Assembly (NCBI RefSeq): GCF_033439725.1 | Contig: NW_026944389.1 | Location: 2,418,001-2,482,000 of the forward strand | Source of the DNA: Neurospora tetraspora | Taxonomy: Eukaryota; Ascomycota; Sordariomycetes; Sordariales; Sordariaceae | DNA length: 64,000 bases | Direction: 5' to 3' | Part shown: positions 34,840 through 45,521 of the stretch, piece after piece | How the letters are laid out: each line of letters starts with the position of its first letter | Position numbering within the stretch: position 1 is the first letter of the stretch | Translations under genes and position numbers: made by a program | Notes under the pieces: generated by a model | Told to the model about the DNA's origin: nothing | Databases searched by the model: none | Seen by the model: only the letters and a program-made list of their open reading frames with translations

Positions 34840-35827
34840 GTTCAGAGCTGGTTCAGCCTTGGTGGTGCGATCGAGATCTGTTTAAGTCGGTTGTGCTTGC
34901 TGGGGGTGAGGGACCTGGGACCAGCCAGACCCAGTTTATCACTGCACCCCGCAAAAACAGAAACAGGGCCCGGGGACGGGAGGGCGGAGGAAAGACGATT
35001 CAGGTCCAGATCCAAACTGTGGGATTCCTGACGCCGTGATGGATGTTCAGTGGTGCAGGACCGCCGCAAGGTCCCGTCCAGTCGCAATGATGTTGTGGAG
35101 CCGCATTCGCGGCGGATGGATGCGGGTGAAAGGGTCCCCCAAATTTGGTAAGAACGACCCTGGACGGCCGTACGTAACAATCGATAACAATTCAGAAGCC
35201 GAGGAAATGGGCGGCCATCTGGCGGCGCGCTATCGCTGGCGGTCGTGTGACCAACACAAATGGTGGTTTTGCAGATTACTCAGCCCGGGCCGGCCGGTAG
35301 GTTCCAGGTTTCCAGAATGTCTTCGGCAATCCTCGGCTGGCAGGGACCAGCTAGCGGGGGGATTTACCTAGGAATTTAGAGGTCAAGTGAGAGCATCTCA
35401 CCCGAAGCGGTGTTGGAGAGAATGGAAATGGGGACCTGAACATGTGCCCTCCAATGTCTTTCACCGGCTCCGCTGCAAAGTGTGTGATGTAATCAATCCT
35501 CCAAAATACCTTCAGTTCCTGTAACACACCATCAACAACATCTTCCTAGACTCAATTCTCAAACCAGCGCTCTCTTCCCCTTTAATTCCGCAATCCATTG
35601 CCCTCCAATTCTTCCATCTCGGCGCCGCAACTCTAAGGTTGTGTTTCTGGCTTGTGATCGCAAAGCAAAACCGATAACTACCCCGTCGCATCGCCGAGCC
35701 CGCATCTTTTCACCTGAAGACTTTTCCGCCGGCAATGCGCTTATAGGAAGGCGCATTCTCCTTTTCTCCGAATTACGATCCACCGCAGACGATATTCTGA
35801 GCCCGTTCGAGGCCCGCGTCAGAGGGA
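34840..35827. other. Divergent intergenic region, MT-A70 gene / carrier gene
   Basis: 988 bases between divergent genes. Short frames on both strands show no recognisable product. Pyrimidine- and A-rich DNA before 35828 looks like a 5' leader. Confidence 0.5.
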
Positions 35828-37116
35828 ATGCCCCCGGCGCTTATCAGCCATGCCTCCATGCCGGGGAGCGCATCAAACGAACCACGAGAGGTAGCAGCCG
35901 ATGCGTTCCGGCTAGGGGCCAGGATACAGAAAGAGAAAGGTGAAGCGGCGGTATGCCCGACAGACGATGAGGCTTCTGTACCGCGGTCCAAGAAGGATTC
36001 GGGTTCGCAGAAGAAACGGAGTCTGGATTACCTTTGGAGATCGGGAGTAGCAGGGGGCTTGGCCGGATGCGCGGTATGTATTTTCAATTCTGTCGGCACT
36101 ACATTTGTCGCATCTCGTGTACGTTTCGATCATGATGGTCCCGACTGACTCTTTTTGTTCGGCAGGCCAAAACCGTTGTCGCACCGCTTGATCGGGTAAA
36201 GATCCTATTCCAGGCTCACAATCCACACTTCCTCAAGTATGCGGGCTCGTGGTGGGGCTTTGGGGAAGCTATAAAAGACATCTATCGACAGGATGGGGTG
36301 AGGGGCCTCTTTAGGGGGCATTCGGCGACCCTCCTCAGGATCTTTCCGTACGCCGGTATCAAATTTCTGGCCTACGAGCAAATCAGGGCACTTGTCATTA
36401 CTCGCAAGGACCAGGAAACTCCCCTACGGCGGCTCATCAGCGGCTCGCTCGCCGGCGTCACATCCGTCTTCTTCACATACCCCCTCGAAGTCATCCGAGT
36501 ACGACTAGCGTTCGAAACAAAACGAGAAGGCCGATCGTCCCTTCGATCCATCGTTAGGCAAATATACAGCGAAAACGCCCCCACCATTCCCGAAAACGCG
36601 CCAGCTCTCATGCGAAACATGGCCGTGGCCTCAGCACACGCGCCCGCTCTGATTCCGCGGACCGGACTCGTCAACTTCTACCGCGGCTTCTCTCCCACGC
36701 TCCTCGGCATGCTTCCCTACGCCGGCATGTCCTTCCTCACGCACGACACGGTTAGCGACATCTTCCGGCACACGAAGCTTGCAAAATGGACGACACTACC
36801 GCAACCAGAAAATGCGCCGGCCGGCAAGGCTGCCCCCCTGCGCTCGTGGGCAGAGCTTTCGGCCGGTGGTCTCGCGGGACTGGTCTCGCAGACGGTGTCG
36901 TACCCCTTGGAGGTCATCAGGCGGCGGATGCAGGTTGGCGGAGCGGTCGGCGATGGTCGTAGGTTGACCATTGGCGAGACGGCTAAGCTGATAATGAGGG
37001 AACGTGGGTTCCGCGGCTTCTTTGTCGGCTTGACCATTGGGTATGCGAAGGTGGTTCCCATGGTGGCTGTGAGCTTTTACACTTACGAAAGGTTAAAGAC
37101 ATTTTTTGGCATCTAA
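35828..37116 (+). CDS. Mitochondrial carrier, LEU5/SLC25A42-like CoA transporter
   Basis: Exons 35828-36073 and 36166-37116 (92-nt intron, phase 0) give 398 residues; an ATG ten codons in is an alternative start. After a hydrophilic N-terminus of about 68 residues come three mitochondrial-carrier repeats. Their signatures are APLDRVKILFQ, YPLEVIRVRLAFE and YPLEVIRRRMQVGG, each with Pro-x-[DE]-x-x-[RK]. Other blocks are GHSATLLRIFPYAGIKFLAY and NFYRGFSPTLLGMLPYAGMS. The protein most resembles LEU5/SLC25A42/SLC25A16, inner-membrane carriers needed for coenzyme A in the matrix. An insertion in the second repeat (NAPTIPENAPALMRNMAVAS) lengthens the matrix loop. Confidence 0.88.
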
Positions 37117-38174
37117 GATAAAGAGCTTTTCTTGCTAGGCTAGGGGGGTCTTGAAACGGGCGGTAAAGCTTGGGTTTACTTACTACAAGGGTTGTTTGTA
37201 CTTGGGGTGTACGCACGAGACACATTTTCATGGCGTTTGGTTGGCTTTGTTCTTGATAGGCACATATATACACACTCAGAGGTATTCTTGGCTTAGACTT
37301 GGAAGGATGTCAGTTTTCTGTTTGGTCCACTTCAGTATCATTATTTCAGTTGAGTCTTGCTCCATCTGTAGCCGTAACGAAGTCGCTGTTGTTTAAGTAT
37401 CGTTAGGTATACAGAAGAGCACGCGGAACAGGTTTGGTTCTGAAGACAATGTAGTCATAACATTTGTACTGTGGGCAAGTCAGCACCACGATTATGAGGG
37501 TTAGCATACAGGCTATTGGTTACGAACTCAAGGCAAACTATTACCTGTTGTCAGCATTACAGTCAATAGACAATTACCTCTACATATTGAAAGACTCCAT
37601 TTGCCATAAATTTGCTTTGTAACGTAGTCCTGATATGTGTCTTTATATACAGGGCAATATATTCATGTGTTGAAGTGTCTGTCACTCAAACTCGGGTTCC
37701 AAGCTTCGCGATGTTTTCTACGCGTGAGGGATCCCATGCAATTTCTTGAAGCGGAAGTCCTGCTTGACCCCTTATGTTTACGAGTGAGATACGTTGAACA
37801 GATTCACATCTACGTGCCTATCTCGAATCCGCATGCAGGATTATATAGGTATTTAGCTATCTCAAATGTTCTTCCTTCCTCCTCTGTGTAACTGCGTTAG
37901 AGCTGCGCTGCTCATTTTCAGTGTCACGAAGCATATTAATTCAAGGATACAGACAAGATGAGCGGGGCAGGAGAAGGCAAAAAGAAGAATTAATGCAAGA
38001 AAAGAGCAATACACCTCTCTTTGATTTGAAGACATTCATGAAGGACATGCATATCTTCAGCGGAACGAAACTATCGGACCAAGATCTAGAAAACCACTTT
38101 ACAGACTGGACGGGCAAAGACGAACAAACAAGTCTACCTCTAGCTTAAGTACCGTGCTCCTTGATTCTATCATA

Positions 38175-38238
38175 CCACCCGCCTAAGTGTGACGGCTGGC
38201 ATCAGCAGTGCCGTCACGGATCTCATTCATGTGGGTGG
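38175..38238. other. Nested inverted repeat (possible hairpin)
   Basis: GTGACGGC (38189-38196) and GCCGTCAC (38210-38217) form a perfect 8-bp stem with a 13-nt loop. Outside it, CCACCC (38175-38180) pairs with GGGTGG (38233-38238). It could be an RNA hairpin, a protein-binding palindrome or chance. Confidence 0.5.
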
Positions 38239-38850
38239 CTTCCATTCACGGGTGCAGTTCAAGTTCTAGATCTGAACCTTCCCTTCTGAAGTCGTAGGTA
38301 TAAAACTCCGTCTCCCCCCATCTAACCTTCCCTTTTGTATTTTCGTCCTTCTTCAACTTGGTATCCTCAACGCAAGTTAGTGAAGTGGTACAGTCATTAC
38401 ACATTGTACCCATCTTTAACTACGATGTGACACTAAGCTCGGTTTTGTGCCCGGTAAAGGCACCACATTCCAATAACCACGGAAAGATGCCGAGATGCTC
38501 GAATTGTCGTAAGAGAGAATGTCACCGGATGGGGTGTACAATGCATAGGTAGGTACTATTGTGTAAAGATGGATTGAGGTTCTTCTCGCAAGACAGAACT
38601 CTATTGTCTACACTACATGGACAAGGTCTTGACAGTTAAACCCTTGAGAGCGTAAAGATGACGTTACAGTTGCGGTACACATCACCATGTACACAGTATT
38701 TCGAACCAAAACTCGAGGCACCCGAGCCTGTTGAGACACTCTTGTCTTGCTAGTTCCATTTTTAATGTATCATATTGTCAACCAAATACAGTGAAGCGCT
38801 AATGCAAGAAATACTGTCATAATCTCCTTCTTCATTGGACACCTCCGGGT

Positions 38851-38945
38851 ATAATTCTTCCCTCACTAAATTCTATCGCTCCTGCCCTTTTTTTTGCCCC
38901 CCTAAAATAATTCTTCCCTCACTAGATTCTATCGCTCCTGCCCTT
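38851..38945 (+). repeat. 39-bp imperfect direct duplication
   Basis: The segment ATAATTCTTCCCTCACTA at 38851 recurs at 38907, and the match continues for about 39 bases with one or two differences. The copies are separated by 17 bases of T- and C-rich DNA. Confidence 0.9.
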
Positions 38946-39040
38946 CTTTGCCCTCATCAAACCATTATATCATAAACATGGAATAAAAAGAATGGAAAAT
39001 ACGTGCCAAAACCAACAACCCTTAATGGGACAACCCCTCC

Positions 39041-40817
39041 TCAAACGTTCACAGCAGCACTAGTCGTGGGCGCCTCCGTCTTGTTCTCAGTGACGGTGGT
39101 ATCATTCGTCTGCGCCTCCTCCTCACCACTCATATCATACTCGCCCGCCAGCTCCTCCAGCGTCTTCCTCTTAGTCTCGGGAATCAAGAAAGTGGTACCA
39201 ACACCGAGCAACATGAACAGAGCATAGATCTCCAACACGTGGTTCATCCACGGGTTGGGGTTCCCCTTAGAAGCGCCCCTGGTGCGCAGGGGGGCAATGG
39301 CGCCCTGGCCGATGATAGAGCCGATCTTGCCCATGGCGGCGCTCAAGCCGTGCGAGGTAGACCTATAACGAGTGGGGAAGACCTCGCCGGGGACGATGAA
39401 AGTGGTGGAGTTGGGACCGAAGTTGAAGAAGAACTGGGCGAGGACGAAGATGGCGAGCAGCGCGTGGGGCGAGAGGTGCTTGTAGGCGAAGCCCATGACC
39501 ACGAACAGGATGGTGAGGATGCCGAAGCCCATGAACTGGATCGGCTTGCGGCCGACGGTGTCGACGGTGAAGACGGTGACCCAGTATCCGGGGACGGCGC
39601 CGGCGAGAACGATGATCAAGTTGCCGACGGCGGTGTTGTAGAGGATCTCGTACGTGTTCTTGGCGCCCGTGGTGGAGTAGCCGATGACGTTGAGGATGGT
39701 GGCGTTGTTGAGCGAGACGCCGTAGTAGGCGATGTCGAGGAAGCACCAGGACAGGGCGGTGCCGGCGAGCAGCATGGCGTTCTTGCGCTTGGAGTAGTGG
39801 CGGAAGAAGTCGCTCCAGCTGGCCTTGGGGATCTCAATCTGCTTCTCGGCCTCCTGCTGGGTGGCGATGCGGGTGGACTCGTCGGGCTTGCCCTTGGGCT
39901 GGCCCGTCTTAAAGGCTTCGATGTCGTCCTGAGCCTGCTCGATGTCCCTCTTGACGTCGAAGGTGTAGCGAGGAGTCTCGGGGATGGTCAAGCGGTAGTA
40001 GAGCGCGATGCAGCCGGGAACGGCACCGAAACCAATGACTGTCCTCCACATCTTGTCAACGGCAACGGCACAGTCTCCGGTGCAGGCAGCCAGAGTAGGA
40101 GCAGCCTCCAGCGACTTCTTGAAACCGAGTGTAACGAACAACATGACGAATGCGGCAGCAAGCTGGCCAAGACCTTGCATAGCAAAGACGGCACCCATCA
40201 TGGCACCTCTCCACTTGGTTGTAGCAAACTCGGACGTGATAATACTGGAAAGAGGATAGTCTCCACCGATACCGACACCCTGTTGTTAATGTAAGTTAGC
40301 TATATGTTTCGTATGAAAGGGGATCGTTTGAATGATTGCTTACCATAAGAACACGCCAGAAGATGATGATACCGACGATGTTGATGGAAGGAGACCCGGA
40401 GGTCAAGGCCTGAGCGAGAGTGGCAAAGATGATGAACAACAATTCCAATCCGTACATGTTCTTACGACCGAAGATATCAGCAGCGGCGCCGAAGCCAACC
40501 TGCCCAATGACCGTGCCGGCCGATGTTGCGAGCTTGATGGCTGTGTCGGAGGTTGTAGGCATCTTGCCTTCGCCTGGATAGTAGACAATGCCGAGCATGA
40601 GGGTCAGAAGAGAGACGGTGAAGATGTCGTAAGAGTCTGTGAAGAAACCGACGCCGGCAACGGCAATGGCTCGGACGTGGTACCATCCGAATGGTGCTCT
40701 GTCGACTTCGGCGAGGGCGAGGCGTCGTCTTTCCTTAAGATCCTTGATGTGAAGAAAGTCATTGTAGAAGTTGTGGTAGGCGTTGTTGCCACCGGCGGTC
40801 TTCTGAGGGGCACCCAT
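39041..40817 (-). CDS. pho-5: High-affinity phosphate:H+ symporter, PHO-5/PHO84 family
   Basis: Exons 40817-40344 and 40279-39041 around a 64-nt intron give 570 residues, close to the length of Neurospora PHO-5. It is a 12-helix major facilitator of the phosphate:H+ symporter family: VAGVGFFTDSYDIFTVSLLT in helix 1, DIFGRKNMYGLELL in loop 2-3, GVGIGGDYPLSSIITSEF spanning the family signature in helix 4, and AYYGVSLNNATILNVIGYS after the central cytoplasmic loop. It ends with LIPETKRKTLEELAGEYD and a Thr/Glu-rich tail. In N. crassa this permease is derepressed when phosphate is scarce, through the bHLH activator NUC-1; CACGTG motifs lie upstream. The symbol rests on recalled similarity to PHO-5. 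Confidence 0.92.
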
Positions 40818-41249
40818 GGCTTGTTGTCGTGATGGTGCTCAAGGCAACGAAGTCGGACTTGGTGAAGAGACTTGTTGGTCCGAGGGGAACCAAGGGAGGT
40901 AGAATGGTGCGAGAACCTGGTTATTATGTTGTCGAGAAAGATCGGAGGGAAGGATTGAGGTGGTATGCGTGGGAATTTATCTTATAGAGGTATAGGAGGA
41001 ATAGGACTACAGTGTCCCCAGGATTAGGCATTCACATCGGATGGCGTGAAAGGCTGACAATCTCCGAGACATCACCCTGTCTGCGGGATATCCTCAATAG
41101 TCTGACGCACCCACTCCCACACCAATGGTTGATCGATATTTTGCCTCTACGAGCTAGCGAACCCATCCTGTTCACTCTCCGCTGCGAAGAGCACGATAAT
41201 GCCCTTGGCATCTTCCTCCCACCCGAGACAGAGAACCTATCTTTACGGA

Positions 41250-41255
41250 CACGTG
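41250..41255 (-). promoter_or_regulatory. CACGTG motif, candidate NUC-1 site
   Basis: Palindromic E-box 433 bp upstream of the permease start. NUC-1 is reported to bind this core; the assignment is inference. Confidence 0.45.
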
Positions 41256-42177
41256 GGTAGCTTCCAAACCCAGCGAGCTGTTCAACCTCAACGCACCAAG
41301 ACTCGGCCAAGACAAGACAGTGGAGGTAACTATGGCAAAGCTCTGAAAGCTTCGATCACTTGGCATATGTTTGGGCATGCGTGAAGGTGCAGTTTTGCAC
41401 TCGGGAAGCGTCTGGATGCCTGGGCGCCCAGTGCCCTCTCACAGCTACCTAGCTGAGCGATGGTCCGTATGCGAAAGGGCATCACATACCGAAGGCCACG
41501 CCGTTGACTGCAAATGCTCAATCGCAGAAGTGCTTGGCTGCTGATGCTTGGTATCCAGTCTGAAGGAGGCATGAAGCTCGTGGGCTCAGCATTACACCTG
41601 ATTGGCCCGTTGCTCACGGGTGGGGGTTCCCACGTCTGGAAACTTGACAACAAGCTTCCTCGGCTTCGGGACAAGATCGATTTCGAGCCCGGTCTAGAAA
41701 ACTCTTTTCAGAAGCTTATCCCGTTGTCCAGCTCCTCTTTCTCCGGGTCCTCTTCCACCAACCGGACCAACCGTCGGCCGTAGAGGAGGAAAAGGGCGAA
41801 AAAGGTCGCCGATCTGTCGGTAACAAAAACGTGTTTCTTACGCCTGGCCACCTGCAAATCGGGAGTGCCCGAATTTGTCAATATCTTGCTGCATAATGGG
41901 CGGAGTCTAGCACCTGTTTGACCCATAGCGCCAGGAACATCATAAACCAGTGATGAGAGGAACTTCGTGGAGTGGTTCTCAGACAACAAAGTCCCAGGTC
42001 GCAAAGTCTGGACCGGTCTGTTGCCCGTCATGCTCCGTCCAAGACCCCCGGGCATTCTCTTCGCCTCTAACCTCACTTGGCATCTTGGCACATCCACCTG
42101 CGTGGGCCACTGCAACCCCAGACAAGAGCCGCTCGCTTCAGAGGGTTCTTCCCCGCGAATCGCATTGAAAGAGGCCA

Positions 42178-42183
42178 CACGTG
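42178..42183 (-). promoter_or_regulatory. CACGTG motif, candidate NUC-1 site
   Basis: Palindromic E-box about 1.36 kb upstream of the permease start, within CCACACGTGTGAG. Confidence 0.35.
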
Positions 42184-42295
42184 TGAGCACGATACGCCGT
42201 GGTTCGCCTTTCCACCATTGGTTCGATTGGCCTTTTAAGGTTCCGTGAACCCCTGTCGCGGGAGAACAACCTTAACGACACTGGTTTGACCCACC

Positions 42296-42301
42296 CACGT
42301 G
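42296..42301 (-). promoter_or_regulatory. CACGTG motif, candidate NUC-1 site
   Basis: Palindromic E-box about 1.48 kb upstream of the permease start, 113 bp beyond the previous one. Confidence 0.35.
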
Positions 42302-43337
42302 CCCACGCGAGCCACGCACTCGGTACCCACCAACTCCAACCATTGTTGATTTGTGAGACGTCGAACACGTTTGTTCACATGCAAGGACTCATCCGTGACT
42401 TCGCACACAACAGACGACATGAACGACATGCCTTTCGTCTTGTCTTCACCAAATCCTCGTTCAAAGCCTGTGCTTGTCCATCAGCTGGAACTGGGGCATC
42501 ACTCGTCAAGACATCTCGCTTTGAGATTCAAGGTTGGCCACCAGCTTGTCTTTATGCATGTGCGAGCAAGCATGGGAGCCGCGTGTGTGTGACTTTGACG
42601 GTAGAGGACCCTTCAATTTCAGGTCCTGATCGGCTCGCGTGCGAACACTGCAATAAAGTTCGCAAGAGGGTTTGGGTAGACTAATGCACGGGAATAGGGG
42701 CATCCAAACCGCCTTTAGGGGACGATGGATAGTTACTAAACTCCTTGAAGTTAATCGGATGCAAGCTTACGACTCTAGAAAAGTATAAAGTAGATTCTGT
42801 GCATATCGAAACCCTCTTCGACTGACCAAAAAAGGGCTCGGGTTTCCAGCCAAAAGAAGGATGGTTGGCGCCTTGGCTTTACATAACCAAACCCTCTTCC
42901 AAAAAGTGCGAACGTTCGCAGCGAGCCGATCAGGCCCTCGGGCTTTCAGCACGTACCGTATGATTTCCTGGCAAATCCGCAATGCTCGGCCAATCACGGC
43001 GCTGATTTCGACCACGAGATGGGAATATCAACCACGGATTTCCTCTCGTTGATATCAACCCATTTTGGAAGTTGATAGACCTACGAAAACAACTCGCAGT
43101 ACCGTAAAGTCCGAGATCGTGTGTGGTGTTGTGGTATAAACCGATATAAATATTCTTGATGATTATGGTGCTCAACCTGCGTATGCCAAGCTGATCTGTC
43201 AACCCAAGTGCCCGGTGCATACCATGCCTTTGCATGTTGTGCGGCATACATCATTCAGCGAGCCGTGCCGGTGTCAAACGAACTTCCGGGACCATATCGT
43301 GAGCACGCAGGGCTTTTGTGTCACTCCATTGGCTAAA

Positions 43338-43398
43338 ACAAGCTTTCCCGTCCTTCGCACAAGCTTTCCCTCCTTTACACAAGCTTTCTGTTCTCTGC
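43338..43398 (+). repeat. Three-unit tandem repeat of about 20 bp
   Basis: ACAAGCTTTCC-type units start at 43338, 43359 and 43379, each followed by a pyrimidine-rich stretch. The third unit has diverged. Confidence 0.85.
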
Positions 43399-43782
43399 AG
43401 AAGCACTCTTCCGGTGCGTTGTGGGTGGGCTTGGGTGACATCATGACACAGATCGGAAAGAAGGGCGTCTTCGTCGACACAAGCACAGGAAGCTACCCAA
43501 GACCCTCAAGCCTTTGCCAAGGTTGATATAGTGATGACGCTGTTGAAGGCATGACAATACGGTGCAATGGTGACAATGTGTTCGTGGTTGGTTCGACCCA
43601 AGGGACAACTAGTGTCTTGGTAAGGCTGTGTGGCGGTGTAACGACTTTCAGCATCATGTAACCCAAGGTGCTTCCGAACGGTAAGTGAATGGCGTATGAG
43701 CATACCATTGTCCTCGTGCCGTCGATTTCGGGTGGACGTTAATGTAGCGAACCGGCTCCGTTTGGCTCCTTCCCAAGATATT

Positions 43783-45064
43783 TTACACCTCAACGATGTC
43801 GTCCTCTTCTTCTGCTGCTGCTGCTGCTCCTCCTTCAATCTCTTCGCCATCAGCTTCGTCTCTCATTAGCACGTTTACTAGTCGCTCGCAGGCATCCTGG
43901 ACGGCTTCATCATTAACACGCAGGTGGGTTTCCCGAACAATGGGGTAAACGCTGATGCTCCTCATCAAATCGCGGCCAGCCCTCGTAGTGGTCAGAAGAG
44001 TAAGAGTTTCGATGTGTGTCAGAATGTTGCTGCTGTCGGGATCGCGCTGCTTGTCTGGCGGCAATAGCTGGAGATCGGTAAGCATTTCCAATGCCTCATC
44101 CTCGGGATAAACTTCGCCGCCCATGATAGGAAGCAAGATGTAGGGCAAGATATTGACATCATCCTCATCCAAAAACGCCGGGTGCGAAGGAATGTCAAAA
44201 GCAGCGTTCTTGATAATGCTCGCCACTCCCTTTCGCCTAATATCGGACTTGTGTTCGGTAAAGACCTTGATCTTGTTGATAGGAATGACGTCGTCGTAGT
44301 CCTGTCTGTTGACGAAGTAGTGCCGAATCTCGTCATGTTTCGAGAGGTCGGCAAAGACGTAGGCGAGGTAGTCGTAATCGGCGTGCTTGTTGTAAGTCCC
44401 GTCGGCGCCCTTGACGAAGAGGTCCATCAGTTGGTTAATGACCCTATCGTCGGACCCGAGCTTCTCGGGAGCGGGCTGTTTTCGATCCAGCAGGCTTTTG
44501 AGTCCATCCCACTTGGTCAAGTTTGCCAGCAACATAGCCATAAGATTGGCGTTGACTTCATCGGGGTCCTACAGGGACGGGATCGCAGCGGTTAGTCCTT
44601 GCTGCGCGCGCACCGTAGGAGCTCGGAATGGATACACATACGACAAGAAGCTCGAGCAGGATTCCAAGAAAGCGGTCATCGGTCGCGACGTATTCAAGCA
44701 CATCCTTCTCGGCAGTCAAGTTGATCAAACATGTCAGGGCGTGCTCGGCGATTTTCTGGACATGGTACCGACGTCTTAGCTGAAGCTGCTCGGGCGCAAA
44801 CAAGACAGATCTTTTGGGCCTACCGGGTGGTCGCGGATCAAGAACTTGAGATGCTTGATGGGAGTGAGGTCGTCGGTCTTGAAGAGGGCCGGCTGGGACG
44901 CTGAGAAGGGCACCAGGTTCTCGGTCGCGAGAAGGCGGATTTGGGCGTTCGGCGAGGCAATGAAGCCCACGAGCTTCAGGCGATTGTAGTGATTAGTTGC
45001 CTGTCCATTGACATTGACACTGCACTGGCTCTGGCAGAATTACCTCTTCAAGTTCGGTCGGCAT
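43783..45064 (-). CDS. hgh1: HGH1 homologue (FAM203 armadillo-type protein)
   Basis: Four exons (45064-45044, 44973-44824, 44755-44642, 44568-43783) give 356 residues with matching phases. The start exon has 21 nt (MPTELEE); the first intron ends in an unusual AAG acceptor. Helical repeats are visible in ELVGFIASPNAQIRLLATEN, IAEHALTCLINLTAEKDVLE and LMAMLLANLTKWDGL. The family-specific C-terminal part has LAYVFADLSKHDEIRHYF, KVFTEHKSDIRRKGVASIIK and PYILLPIMGGEVYPEDEALE. It ends with an Ala run and an acidic tail. HGH1 is a co-chaperone that brings TRiC/CCT and Hsp90 to nascent eEF2 (family knowledge). It is divergent from the bystin gene across 457 bp. Confidence 0.9.
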
Positions 45065-45521
45065 GTTGTCGGTGGTGGCTGGATGTGTTGTTGTATTTGA
45101 CTTGCTATGAGCTCGTAACCGTGGCTATGTCGCGACTTGCTCTTATGACAAAATTCCAATTGCAACCGAAGGAGGGGCACAGTGACGAAAATGCGGGGCA
45201 GTAAAATGTTTATCGCTGCCCCGACCGGCGCGTCCAAGCTGGACGATAAGCGATAACAGCTACTGTACCGCTTATCATTTTCACCGCCCTGGCATCAGAA
45301 AATAAAGTGTGCCCACACAGCAGCAATGTGACCAACCACAAGCGTAGCGCAAGCCTTTCAAGTGCCAAGACTTCTCCACGGCGGGAACAATTTGTCCAAG
45401 GGTCGCCGAAAAAAATATCCCCAGTTGTGCAGCCGATTCGACATTGCAAGACGAGGACCACCGGGAGAGCTCCGTATTATCAACTCTTTCCCCGATTGCA
45501 CAACCCAGACCGCCATTCAAG
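45065..45521. other. Divergent promoter, HGH1 / bystin
   Basis: 457 bases between start codons of two genes linked to translation. No gene is visible; a shared bidirectional promoter is plausible. Confidence 0.55.

Larger units (their letters stand above)
37117..39040. other. Intergenic region with small frames and a hairpin
   Basis: 1924 bases between convergent genes. A 75-codon plus-strand frame at 37921-38148 has reasonable composition but no recognised homologue. A nested hairpin (38175-38238) and a 39-bp direct duplication (38851-38889 and 38907-38945) lie here. No gene is asserted. Confidence 0.5.
40818..43782. other. Long intergenic region upstream of phosphate permease
   Basis: 2965 bases with no supported gene. 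It holds three CACGTG motifs and a short tandem repeat (43338-43398). A TATA-like TATAAGA on the minus strand at about 40981-40987 lies roughly 165 bp upstream of the permease start. Frames of 160 codons on either strand (41708-42190 and 42199-42684) have no recognisable product. Confidence 0.5.

Noticed and set aside
37921-38148. 75-codon frame ending in TSLPLA
   Set aside because: Composition is plausible, but no homologue, splice context or start context supports it.
39239-40294. 351-codon plus-strand frame
   Set aside because: Exact antisense of the phosphate permease gene; its Gly/Asp/Val-rich sequence is the mirror of that coding strand.
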